Notes under the pieces: generated by a model | Seen by the model: the letters and a program-made list of their open reading frames with translations, nothing else | What the model was told of the DNA's origin: nothing | Databases searched by the model: none | Made by a program: the position numbers and the translations under genes | Shown: positions 32,115 through 39,131 of the stretch, piece after piece | Numbering within the stretch: position 1 is the stretch's first letter | How the letters are laid out: the number at the start of each line of letters is the position of its first letter | Source of the DNA: a virus | Length of the DNA: 42,351 bases | Direction: 5' to 3' (one strand) | IMG/VR virus record: IMGVR_UViG_3300020020_000010 | Coordinates: 1 to 42,351 of that record

Positions 32115-32614
32115 TGTCGGATCCCAGAGCGGTATGGCCCAACGAGCGGATCGAGTACCTGCGTGCGGCACTAAAGACCAATGCCTCGTTACACAGGATT
32201 GCCGACGACATGTCGAAACGGTTCGGCGTGCCGATCTCGCGCAGCGCCATAATCGGCAAGGCGCACCGCCTGGGGGAAGACTTGATGACGCGCGTTACTG
32301 AGCCGCCGCCCGCCAGGAAGAAGCCGGATGGGTCGGCTAGGTCGGCTAGGTCGGCTAGGTCGGCTACACGGCCGAGCAAGCGCAGGCCGGTCGAGCCGCC
32401 ACCGGTCGAGCAGATCCACGAGCCGCCCCTGCCCCCGCCGCCTTTGCTGTTCACCCTGACCGGGCAGCTGACCTTCAACGAGCTGCAGCCCAACAGCTGC
32501 CGCTACCCGTTCGGCGCCCGGCCGCCCTTCATGTTCTGTGGCGTGGTGACGAAGGAGCCGCCGTACTGCGCCGTGCATGCTGAGTTGTGCTTCCCGCGGC
32601 AGCGCCCGCGATGA
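32114..32614 (+). CDS. gcrA: GcrA family cell-cycle regulator homologue
   Basis: The 166-residue protein has an N-terminal HTH with VWPNERIEYLRAALKTNASL and ISRSAIIGKAHRLG (residues 7-54). A Pro/Arg/Ser linker follows, then the C-terminal GcrA signature: FNELQPNSCRYPFG (121-134), FCG (141-143) and YCAVHAELCF (151-160). In Caulobacter GcrA binds RNA polymerase with sigma-70 and activates promoters carrying methylated GANTC sites. A phage copy could redirect that programme or read CcrM methylation on its own promoters. The linker contains a 9-bp tandem repeat encoding Ser-Ala-Arg. Confidence 0.88.
   Translation: MSDPRAVWPNERIEYLRAALKTNASLHRIADDMSKRFGVPISRSAIIGKAHRLGEDLMTRVTEPPPARKKPDGSARSARSARSATRPSKRRPVEPPPVEQIHEPPLPPPPLLFTLTGQLTFNELQPNSCRYPFGARPPFMFCGVVTKEPPYCAVHAELCFPRQRPR
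32332..32367. repeat. Four tandem copies of a 9-bp unit in the GcrA linker
   Basis: GTCGGCTAG occurs at 32332-32340, 32341-32349 and 32350-32358, with GTCGGCTAC at 32359-32367. The unit is in frame and encodes Ser-Ala-Arg (Ser-Ala-Thr in the last), so copy-number changes would alter linker length without a frameshift. Confidence 0.9.
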
Positions 32615-32985
32615 GCATCTCAGTCGCCGAGTATCGCAACCTTGCCAGCGAGCACAGCATGCAGTCGGCGCTGATCGAGCGACTGCATCAGCGCGCCCGC
32701 GTGCCGCTCCTGGCGTTCGCGATCCCGAACGCTGCCAAGCGATCGCCGCGCACCGCCGCCCAGCTCAAGCGCGAGGGCATGCTCGCCGGCGTCGCCGATC
32801 TCTGCATCATGCTGGAGGGCGGCTTAGTGATCTGGATGGAGCTAAAGACCCGCAAGGGTCGGGTGCGGGCGGGGCAGAAGGCGTTCCGGGCGAGCTGCGA
32901 CATGCTCGGCCACCCGTACCTGATGCCGCGGACACTCGACGACGCAATCTGCATGCTGACCAACAGAGGGATCCTATTGCCATGA
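32611..32985 (+). CDS. VRR-NUC domain nuclease
   Basis: The ATG at 32611 overlaps the GcrA stop (ATGA); an in-frame start at 32587 lies within that gene. The 124-residue protein is almost entirely a VRR-NUC fold: AFAIPNAAKR (about 35-44), GVADLCIM with Asp63, WMELKTRKGRVRAGQKAF with Glu77, Lys79 and Gln89. These are the expected metal-binding residues of this PD-(D/E)XK-like nuclease group, which cuts branched or flap DNA. It lies in the replication/recombination operon and may resolve junctions during replication or packaging. Confidence 0.88.
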   Translation: MSISVAEYRNLASEHSMQSALIERLHQRARVPLLAFAIPNAAKRSPRTAAQLKREGMLAGVADLCIMLEGGLVIWMELKTRKGRVRAGQKAFRASCDMLGHPYLMPRTLDDAICMLTNRGILLP

Positions 32986-33230
32986 GCCGACGCAACGAAG
33001 CTGATATGGCGCGCGAGTTTGTCGAGACGCAGAAGGTGACTGCTCGACTGTCGAAGTTTCTGGAGGGCGAGAAGCACATCAGCGTGATCGTGGCGTGCGC
33101 GAGCTGCATGGCGTATTCGCTGTCGCGGATCCCGCCGGCGAACCGCGATGCGGTCATGAAGCTGGTGATGAGCCTGCTGACGGTCGAAGACGAGGCCGAC
33201 ACCAACAAGGGCAAGCCCAATGCCAGTTGA
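32982..33230 (+). CDS. Small helical hypothetical protein
   Basis: The 82-residue protein starts at the ATG overlapping the VRR-NUC stop. It is helical: ADMAREFVETQKVTARLSKF, then SVIVACASCMAYSLSRIPP and NRDAVMKLVMSLL. Three Cys or Met-rich positions lie in the middle helix. It overlaps the next gene by 11 bases. No family was recognised. Confidence 0.65.
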   Translation: MSRRNEADMAREFVETQKVTARLSKFLEGEKHISVIVACASCMAYSLSRIPPANRDAVMKLVMSLLTVEDEADTNKGKPNAS

Positions 33231-33954
33231 GTACGTCCACCACTCACCATCGAGCTGCAACCTGTTCGCCGCCGAGCCGGCGATGTGGGTGCTCGAAAAG
33301 GTGCTGAAGCTGAAGCAGCCGGTGGGGGTGCCAGCGCACCGCGGCGTCGCGGTCGAGGACGGCGTCACCCACGGCCTCAAAGACGTGATGGCGCCGCTGC
33401 GGGTCTGTGTCGAGATCGCAGTGGCAAAGTACGACACGCTCAGTGCGCTCGGCGGCGATCCCCGGCGCGAGCGCTACCGCGAGACGATCGGCGACATGGT
33501 CGAGAAGGCAGTGCGCGAGCTGCGCAAGTACGGCATCCCGTCACGCACCCAGGGCTTCGTCGAGTGGCGGCCGCCGCAATTGGGGTATCCGATAATCGGC
33601 TACTTCGACTACGAGTGGGAGCAGCACGGCATCATCGCCGACCTCAAGACCACCGAGCGGATGCCGTCGGAGATCAAGACCGGCCACGCCCGGCAGGTCG
33701 CGCTGTACTCGCAGAGCGACAACATCGATGCCCGGTTGATCTACGTCACACCCAAGAAGCTGGAGCCGTACAAGCTGGAGAACATTGCCGAGCACCGCAA
33801 CGCGCTGCTGCAGATCGCGCTGCGGATCGAGAACTTCCTGGCGCTGAGCGATGACCCCGAGTTCTTCCTGAGCATCACCTGCCCGGACCTCGATAGCTTC
33901 TACTGGAACAACCCGATCTGCCGGCAGCTCGCGTTCGAGCACTGGAAGATCTAG
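33220..33954 (+). CDS. PD-(D/E)XK exonuclease (RecB/Cas4-like)
   Basis: The 244-residue protein has the RecB-family nuclease core: HHSPSSCNLF near the N-terminus, a long helical insert, GYFDYEW with Asp130, then IIADLKTTERM with Asp141 and Lys143, and Gln159 in HARQVALYS. These residues match the Asp...(D/E)xK...Q motif of single-strand or double-strand exonucleases used in phage recombination. The adjacent ssDNA-binding candidate and primase-helicase support a replication/recombination role. No iron-sulfur cysteine cluster of Cas4 type is evident. Confidence 0.85.
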   Translation: MPVEYVHHSPSSCNLFAAEPAMWVLEKVLKLKQPVGVPAHRGVAVEDGVTHGLKDVMAPLRVCVEIAVAKYDTLSALGGDPRRERYRETIGDMVEKAVRELRKYGIPSRTQGFVEWRPPQLGYPIIGYFDYEWEQHGIIADLKTTERMPSEIKTGHARQVALYSQSDNIDARLIYVTPKKLEPYKLENIAEHRNALLQIALRIENFLALSDDPEFFLSITCPDLDSFYWNNPICRQLAFEHWKI

Positions 33955-33971
33955 TCTCGCCTTACTGACAT

Positions 33972-34019
33972 TCCCGGCAGCAACCGGGATTGGCACCGCC
34001 CGCAGGCCTGATTGCGGGC
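33972..34019 (+). promoter_or_regulatory. Two consecutive stem-loops in the 80-base gap before the ssDNA-binding gene
   Basis: TCCCGG (33972-33977) pairs with CCGGGA (33984-33989), and GCCCGCA (33998-34004) pairs with TGCGGGC (34013-34019). There is no U-run, so attenuation, mRNA processing or translational control is possible. The gap 33955-34034 holds no gene. Confidence 0.55.
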
Positions 34020-34034
34020 ACACTGGAGTGAGCA

Positions 34035-34751
34035 ATGACCAACGTGTTTGGCTTTTCAACTGAGCCCAAAACCGGCGGCGACTTTCTTCCCATCATCAAA
34101 TACGACGCGCGTGCTGGTCGGATGTTTCGCATCGACCGGATCGACACCGGCAACGGGTTCGAGAGCAATCAGGTCGACATCACCGACAAGTTCTCGGCCC
34201 AGGTCGACTTTGAGTTCTTGGAGACGGGCTGGATCGAGTTCACGCCGGGCTCACCGCCGGCGTTCGTGCTGGTGAAGTGGGGCGATCCGCTGCCCGGCAA
34301 GCCACCGACCGGCAAGTTCAAGCACGGCGTGCGCTTCATGGTGAAGCTGGCGTCGAGCTGCGCCGACGACAAGCCGCGGATCCGCGAGATGGCGGGCACT
34401 TCCAACGCGATGCTCAACGGCATTGCCGCGGTGGCCGAGCAGTATCAGCGGGAGAGGAACGCCAACCCCGGCAAGCTGCCGGTGATCCGGCTGGTCAATA
34501 CCTTCCCGGTCAAGACTGGCTCGGGCTCGCAGGCGTCGACCAACTATCATCCGAGGTTCGAGATCGTCGGGTGGGCGCCGCGTGGTGATCTGGTGCCGCA
34601 GCCCAAGTCTGCCAACGGTACCGCGGTGAGCACCACCAACGGTGCGACGCCGCCGTCGACCGGCTCGACTCATGCCCCGGCTCCTGGTCAGGTGCAGCAG
34701 CCGCAGCAGGCCCAGCAGCGTCCTGCGAGCGTGGCTGACGACTTCGGCTGA
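34035..34751 (+). CDS. Putative single-stranded DNA-binding protein
   Basis: The 238-residue protein has a beta-rich N-terminal half (FRIDRIDTGNGFESNQVDIT, FEFLETGWIEFTPGSPP, AFVLVKWGDPL) suited to an OB fold. A long Pro/Gln/Thr-rich tail follows, ending in an acidic tip SVADDFG like the acidic tips of SSB proteins. It lies between a recombination nuclease and the primase-helicase, where phages place SSB genes. GGAG precedes the ATG. The family assignment is inferred from architecture and position rather than a clear motif. Confidence 0.65.
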   Translation: MTNVFGFSTEPKTGGDFLPIIKYDARAGRMFRIDRIDTGNGFESNQVDITDKFSAQVDFEFLETGWIEFTPGSPPAFVLVKWGDPLPGKPPTGKFKHGVRFMVKLASSCADDKPRIREMAGTSNAMLNGIAAVAEQYQRERNANPGKLPVIRLVNTFPVKTGSGSQASTNYHPRFEIVGWAPRGDLVPQPKSANGTAVSTTNGATPPSTGSTHAPAPGQVQQPQQAQQRPASVADDFG

Positions 34752-34778
34752 GTAAGCGTAACGCTAGCGTAACGGAAA

Positions 34779-34804
34779 GGGGCCGGCTTCGCACAGCCGG
34801 CCCC
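34779..34804 (+). terminator. Strong hairpin after the ssDNA-binding gene
   Basis: GGGGCCGGCT (34779-34788) pairs perfectly with AGCCGGCCCC (34795-34804) around TCGCAC. No U-run follows. Upstream lies AGCGTAACG twice (34755-34763 and 34766-34774), 11 bases apart, spanning the palindrome ACGCTAGCGT. Likely a partial terminator setting the level of downstream genes. Confidence 0.65.
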
Positions 34805-34846
34805 CGCTCGCGCGTTCCTTCACTTGGGAAATGGCAGGACCGCCCC

Positions 34847-35437
34847 ATGGATATAGGCGACAAGACCCGGCTTGAGAAGCTGGTCGGCATCCTTGGCTCA
34901 GACCAGATGGGCGAGCGCGCCAGCGCCGCAGCGTTCATTGCGCGGATGGCGCGCGAACATAAGCTGACGATCGTCGAGCTGCTGAAGCAGGCATTCGGTA
35001 GCACCGTGCAGGCGCCGCCGCCCAGGCCGCAGCACAAGCCGCAGAGCAACCCCTACACCAACCCGTTCTCGCAGGATCTGCACGAGGCGATGCGCCGGCA
35101 GCAGGCCTATGCGGAGGCGGAGCGGGTGCGCCGGCACGCTGCCGAGATGCAGGAGCAGGCCCGGCAGAAGGCCGCCAGGGCGCGCGCCAGGGCGCAAAAC
35201 GCCGCCGACGAGGCGGCCCGGCAGAGCCAGCAGCAGGGCCCTGGGTTTGGGCCCGGTCACGAGCTGCTCGACCAGCTCAAGGCGGTCAGCCTGTCGGGCG
35301 TGCTGAACACCTGGGAATGCCAATTCGCCAACGACGTCTGTGAGCGCTATCGGTACGACAGCCAGCTCAGCGACAAGCAGCTGGCAATCATTCGCAAGAT
35401 CCTCGCCAAGACCACGTTCGCCCGCGGGAGGGGCTGA
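34847..35437 (+). CDS. DUF2786-like N-terminal domain protein
   Basis: The 196-residue protein begins DKTRLEKLVGILGSDQMGER then ASAAAFIARMAREHKLTIVEL, the compact helical signature found in DUF2786-type phage proteins. A Pro/Gln-rich linker and a coiled coil (residues 85-130, Arg/Ala/Glu-rich) follow. The C-terminus has CERYRYDSQLSDKQLAIIRKI, with the SDKQ motif also seen as TDKQ in the 28851-29759 protein. It lies just before the primase-helicase and is probably a replication accessory. Confidence 0.7.
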   Translation: MDIGDKTRLEKLVGILGSDQMGERASAAAFIARMAREHKLTIVELLKQAFGSTVQAPPPRPQHKPQSNPYTNPFSQDLHEAMRRQQAYAEAERVRRHAAEMQEQARQKAARARARAQNAADEAARQSQQQGPGFGPGHELLDQLKAVSLSGVLNTWECQFANDVCERYRYDSQLSDKQLAIIRKILAKTTFARGRG

Positions 35438-35441
35438 GCTG

Positions 35442-37733
35442 ATGTCCGTAATGCCGGACTTCAATCCTGACTTCGCGATCGCCTCTGGCTGGGCCGCGAT
35501 GTATCGCGAGGCCGGCCTGCAGGTCATTCCCTGCTACGACCCGAGCGAGGCGCCACAGGCCTGGAAGCGCCCCAAGCTGTCGAGCTGGGTGCCGCTGCAG
35601 AACGATCTGGCGCCGCAATTCACCTGGGACCGCTGGTACGGCCCGGCCGGTGAGCACGCCAACCGCAACAACATGGGGATCATCACCGGGGCCTGCTCCG
35701 GCAACGTCTGGGTGCTCGACCTCGACACCCAGAAGACCCCCCAGGCGGCGGCGTGGTGGGACGCGCTGTTGGCAGTCGAAAACTCGCGGCTCGAGCCGGA
35801 GACGGTGCAGCAGGTCACCGGTGGCGGCGGCCGGCAACTTTTGTTCCGGGCCCCGCCCGGCGTGGTGATGCCAACCAACAAGACCCTGATCGGGGTCGAC
35901 GTCCGCGGGCAGGCCGGCTTCGCGGTGATGCCGCCGAGCCGGCACGAGAGCGGCCGCAACTATGCCTGGGCCCCAGGCGCGGCGCCGTGGGAGATCGAGA
36001 TCGCGATGGCGCCGCCGTGGCTGATCGAGGCGGTCATGGCGCTGGTCGAGGACCACGGCGGCGCCGGCGGTACCCCAGGCGCGCGCACCGCCGACCCAGA
36101 GGCGGCGGTCAATGCGTTCGGCCAGACCGTCGACGGCCGCGAGACGCTGATGCGCAATGTGGTCTGGCGCGACGTGCTGGAGCTGTACCGGGCGGCGCCG
36201 ATCCAGCCGCCGGAGAGCGCCTGGGACCGCCTGTGCGAGGAGAGCTACCTGCGCTACGAGGCCCACGCCGGCGGGCGCGGGTCGATCACCGACCGGGCGG
36301 CCGCCCTGGAGGCTGACGGCCGCGGCCGCACCGAGCACCGCCGGAAGTGGCGGGCGGCGATGCGGCGCTGGGGCCTGAAGCGGATGCAGGACGACGCCGC
36401 CAAGCCACCGCCGGGCGGGGGTGCAGAAACCTCTCAGGGGTCGACAGCGACCTCTCAGGGGTCGGCGGAAACCTCTCAGGGGTCGAGCGACAAGGCCCAG
36501 GCCGACGGGGCGTCCACGGGCGCCAATTCCGCGGGATTTAAAACCACCCCTCCCAACCAGATCCCGCTGCGCAGTGCCTTCCCGATCGACGAGCGCAAGA
36601 TCCCGGTGCGCGACTGGATCGTGCCCGGCCTGTTGCTGCGGCGGACGGTGTCGCTGCTGGTCGCACCGCCAGGATCCGGCAAGTCGCTGTTCACCCTGCA
36701 GGCGGCAATCATGGTCGCGGCGCAGGTGCAGTGGGGCGGCTACTACCCACGGATCTCCGAGAAGGTTCTGGTGATCAATTCGGAGGACGACGCCGACGAG
36801 ATGGCACGGCGGCTGGTCCTGGCGGCCCGTGAGATGGGGGTCGAGCAGACCGCACTGACCGGCCGGCTGCTGGTGGTGGACGCGCCGGAGAGCATCATCA
36901 TCGCCAAGGTCGACGGCCGCAGCAAGGTGGTGGTGCGGACGCCGCTGATCGAGGAGCTGGTCGAGACGATCAAGGTCAACAGGATCGGAGTGATCGTGGT
37001 CGATCCGTTCGCCGAGACATTCGTCGGCGACGAGAACAGCAACAGCGAGGTCAAGTGGGCGCTGGTGCTGTGGCGCGAGATCGCGAGGCGCACCGGGGCC
37101 TCACTGCTGCTGGTGCATCACGCCAAGAAGTACGCGGGCGGGATGGCGGGCGACGCCGACGCATCACGCGGCGGCGGCTCGATAATCGGCATCGTCCGCA
37201 TCCTCATGACGCTGTTCAGCATGACCGAGGACGAGGCGGCCGGCATGGACGTGCCGGAGGGCGAACGCAGCAATTACGTCAGGCTCGATGACGGTAAGGC
37301 GAACTATTCCAAGAAGGGCGACCCGCGCTGGTTCGAGAAGCGGAGCTACACCCTCAACAACAGCACCGGCATCATTCCTGGCGACGAGGTCGCGGTGCTG
37401 GTGCCCTGGGCGCCTCCTGGCGCATTCGACGGCTTCACCGTTCATGACCTGAACCGCGCGCTCGACGTGATCGATGCGGGGCTGCTCGGCACCGACGGCA
37501 GGCCGAGCGGGCAGTTCTTCACGGCGTCGGCGGCCGGCGCGAATGCCGAGCGGTGGGCGGGTCGGGTGCTCACCAGGGAGCTGGAGTGCTCCGAGCAGCA
37601 GGCCAAGAACATTATCCGGGTCTGGCTCAAGAACGACGTCCTGGAGGTATTCGACTATACGGACCCGCTCGTTCGCAAGACCCGAAAAGGCACCCGATCG
37701 GTGCTCAAAAACAGGCCAGGAAAGGCGGTTTAG
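35442..37733 (+). CDS. Primase-polymerase / RepA-type helicase fusion
   Basis: The ATG at 35442 has GGGAGGGG upstream. The 763-residue protein starts with a bifunctional primase-polymerase (AEP) domain: AGLQVIPCYDP, NMGIITGACSGNVWVLDLD with catalytic Asp93 and Asp95, and VTGGGGRQLLF. A disordered linker at 325-370 carries three TSQGS repeats. The C-terminal half is a RecA/RepA-like helicase: APPGSGKS (Walker A, 408-415), GVIVVDPF (Walker B, about 516-523), and LLLVHHAKK (His559/His560). It should prime and unwind phage DNA. No separate DNA polymerase was found, so host polymerase is probably recruited. Confidence 0.9.
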   Translation: MSVMPDFNPDFAIASGWAAMYREAGLQVIPCYDPSEAPQAWKRPKLSSWVPLQNDLAPQFTWDRWYGPAGEHANRNNMGIITGACSGNVWVLDLDTQKTPQAAAWWDALLAVENSRLEPETVQQVTGGGGRQLLFRAPPGVVMPTNKTLIGVDVRGQAGFAVMPPSRHESGRNYAWAPGAAPWEIEIAMAPPWLIEAVMALVEDHGGAGGTPGARTADPEAAVNAFGQTVDGRETLMRNVVWRDVLELYRAAPIQPPESAWDRLCEESYLRYEAHAGGRGSITDRAAALEADGRGRTEHRRKWRAAMRRWGLKRMQDDAAKPPPGGGAETSQGSTATSQGSAETSQGSSDKAQADGASTGANSAGFKTTPPNQIPLRSAFPIDERKIPVRDWIVPGLLLRRTVSLLVAPPGSGKSLFTLQAAIMVAAQVQWGGYYPRISEKVLVINSEDDADEMARRLVLAAREMGVEQTALTGRLLVVDAPESIIIAKVDGRSKVVVRTPLIEELVETIKVNRIGVIVVDPFAETFVGDENSNSEVKWALVLWREIARRTGASLLLVHHAKKYAGGMAGDADASRGGGSIIGIVRILMTLFSMTEDEAAGMDVPEGERSNYVRLDDGKANYSKKGDPRWFEKRSYTLNNSTGIIPGDEVAVLVPWAPPGAFDGFTVHDLNRALDVIDAGLLGTDGRPSGQFFTASAAGANAERWAGRVLTRELECSEQQAKNIIRVWLKNDVLEVFDYTDPLVRKTRKGTRSVLKNRPGKAV
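36429..36485. repeat. 21-bp in-frame triplicate in the primase-helicase linker
   Basis: ACCTCTCAGGGGTCG occurs at 36429-36443, 36450-36464 and 36471-36485, a 21-base period encoding ETSQGST, ATSQGSA and ETSQGSS. Copy-number change would vary the distance between the primase and helicase domains without breaking the frame. Confidence 0.9.
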
Positions 37734-37738
37734 GTGGG

Positions 37739-37984
37739 ATGACAGGCTGGCTGGAAAAGGCTGCGCCATTCGATTTTGGGGTTGGCGCACGAATGGCGCA
37801 AAACGCCCCTGGTGGGCTGCGCCATTATCAAAACCGCACTAACCCAAAATGGAATGGCGCAAAGCGCGCCAATCGCTTTGCGCCAATGGCGCAGCGATCG
37901 AGTTCCATTTTGGGTTCAGCAGTGCGGTTCGCGCAACGGCGCACGAGACTAGGGAAGTTCACAACCGAGGGAGCAAAAGCATGA
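37739..37984 (+). CDS. Doubtful 81-aa ORF across the repeat-rich element
   Basis: An open frame starts at the ATG at 37739, six bases past the helicase stop, and ends with an ATGA overlap to the next gene. The product (MTGWLEKAAPFDFGVGARMA then polar Arg/Asn-rich sequence) has no recognised motif. It lies exactly over the iterated TGGCGCA sites and large inverted repeat, so the open frame may be incidental. The next gene has its own GAGGGAG site. Confidence 0.3.
   Translation: MTGWLEKAAPFDFGVGARMAQNAPGGLRHYQNRTNPKWNGAKRANRFAPMAQRSSSILGSAVRFAQRRTRLGKFTTEGAKA
37762..37943. repeat. Iteron cluster with nested inverted repeats, candidate replication origin
   Basis: TGGCGCA occurs at 37783, 37794, 37855 and 37887 and its complement TGCGCCA at 37762, 37818 and 37879, with a CGGCGCA variant at 37937. 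Within this, TGGCGCAAAGCG (37855-37866) pairs with CGCTTTGCGCCA (37874-37885). Outer arms AACCGCACT and AACCCAAAATGGAA (37832-37854) pair with TTCCATTTTGGGTT and AGTGCGGTT (37903-37929) except for a 4-base bulge. It lies directly after the primase-helicase. Confidence 0.75.
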
Positions 37985-38163
37985 GCGGGCAAGACTTCGG
38001 ACGGCGCAAGAGCCGGGTGATGGTTTTGCGGAGCGAGGCACGCGAGGAGGTCGAGTACCTGGAGCGAAGACTGGTCCGCGCCAGAGCCAATCTGGCGATG
38101 TTCGATCGCATGTGGGCTGAGGTGTTGGCCGAGCAGCAGGAGATGTTCAATGCGGATCGTTAG
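37981..38163 (+). CDS. Small coiled-coil protein
   Basis: The 60-residue protein starts at the ATG at 37981 with GAGGGAG upstream. After MSGQDFGRRKSR it is a single charged helix (EAREEVEYLERRLVRARANL and onwards), probably a coiled coil. It overlaps the next gene by 14 bases. Function unknown. Confidence 0.6.
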   Translation: MSGQDFGRRKSRVMVLRSEAREEVEYLERRLVRARANLAMFDRMWAEVLAEQQEMFNADR

Positions 38164-38767
38164 GCACCTCACGATGTCACCCAACCCAAACCGGTGGGAC
38201 CGTAGTCATGGCACCTACCTCGCCGGGCAGGCCCATATCGCCGGCGCTGATGAGACGGCGACCCGGATGGAGCGCTGGTGGGGCTGTGGGCGGCTCCGCC
38301 TGCTGGTGGGCCCTGAGCTGCGCGAGCGGTTCGATCGGCAGCGCTACCTGTACGCCCAGGCGATCCAGAACGGCGACCTGGAGGCGGTGATGCGCGAGAG
38401 CCGCCGCATGACCGCGGCGTGGGAGGCGCTCGACCGGGCGGCCAAGGAGGCCAAGGCGCCGACGCTCGCGCCCCAGGTCTGGGAGGTGACGCTCGACAAC
38501 GGCACGGTGGCGGCAATTGTCCCCGACATCCACCACGCCCGCGCAGTCACCGCCCAGGGCCGCGCCGTGGCGGTGTACACCCTCGACGAGGTCGGGCGGT
38601 TGCTGTCGAGCTTCCCCGCCCTGGTCAAGGCCAAGCAGGTCTGGCCGGGCGCCGAGGTCGAGCGGGTGACGCGCCCGGTGATCGAGCCGCTGGACGCGAT
38701 CGACCAGCCGACCGGGCTCGATGACCTGTTCCGGGAGGGCGACGGCGATGTTCTCGATGCTGGCTAA
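38150..38767 (+). CDS. Conserved Rhizobiales-phage-type hypothetical protein
   Basis: The 205-residue protein contains MERWWGCGRLRLLVGPELRE, RFDRQRYLYAQAIQNGDLEA and RRMTAAWEALDRAA, a helical signature I recall from alphaproteobacterial phages and prophages. The C-terminal half has mixed strands and helices (QVWEVTLDNGTVAAIVPDIH). A start at 38174 (MSPNPNRWDR) is also possible. It follows the origin candidate in the replication operon. No function is known. Confidence 0.7.
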   Translation: MRIVRHLTMSPNPNRWDRSHGTYLAGQAHIAGADETATRMERWWGCGRLRLLVGPELRERFDRQRYLYAQAIQNGDLEAVMRESRRMTAAWEALDRAAKEAKAPTLAPQVWEVTLDNGTVAAIVPDIHHARAVTAQGRAVAVYTLDEVGRLLSSFPALVKAKQVWPGAEVERVTRPVIEPLDAIDQPTGLDDLFREGDGDVLDAG

Positions 38768-39131
38768 GGTCACGATCGTGGCCGGGCCCGCCCTGGTGGT
38801 GATGGCGCTCGGGCGGCTGCTGCAGCCCGAACCGCCGGCGCCGGTACCGTTGCCGCAGCCCAGGCCGTTCCTGGCCTATGCGTCGGCGCCATTGCCTCCG
38901 TCGGTACCGGGCGGGCTGGTATTCGGGCAGCGCTGGGCGCCGGTGACGGCAGAGCCGGAGGGGCGCACGGTCGTCCCAGATCTGGCAATGCCGATGGGCG
39001 GCGTCCCTGGCGGCGCTGATGAGGCAAGACCGCGGACAAGGCGGAAGACGGGGGGTGCCGATCTCTGCGCACGGCACGGCCTCCGAAAGGTCACGACGCA
39101 GAACGGACGGAGCTGGAGATGCAAGCGATGA
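38748..39131 (+). CDS. N-terminally anchored protein with Cys/His C-terminal motif
   Basis: The ATG at 38748 has GGGAGGG upstream and overlaps the preceding gene's end. The 127-residue protein has a hydrophobic N-terminal helix (MLAKVTIVAGPALVVMALG, about 4-22), which is a signal anchor or uncleaved membrane segment. A Pro-rich stretch and a basic tail, DLCARHGLRKVTTQNGRSWR followed by CKR, complete it. The CxxHGxRKV...WRC motif looks like a small metal-binding knuckle that recurs in phage proteins of this group. Function unknown. Confidence 0.65.
   Translation: MFSMLAKVTIVAGPALVVMALGRLLQPEPPAPVPLPQPRPFLAYASAPLPPSVPGGLVFGQRWAPVTAEPEGRTVVPDLAMPMGGVPGGADEARPRTRRKTGGADLCARHGLRKVTTQNGRSWRCKR

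Noticed and set aside
37553-37738. Upstream extension of the 37739-37984 frame into the helicase gene
   Set aside because: That part is an alternative-frame shadow of the helicase. Even the shorter ORF is doubtful because it covers the iteron cluster.
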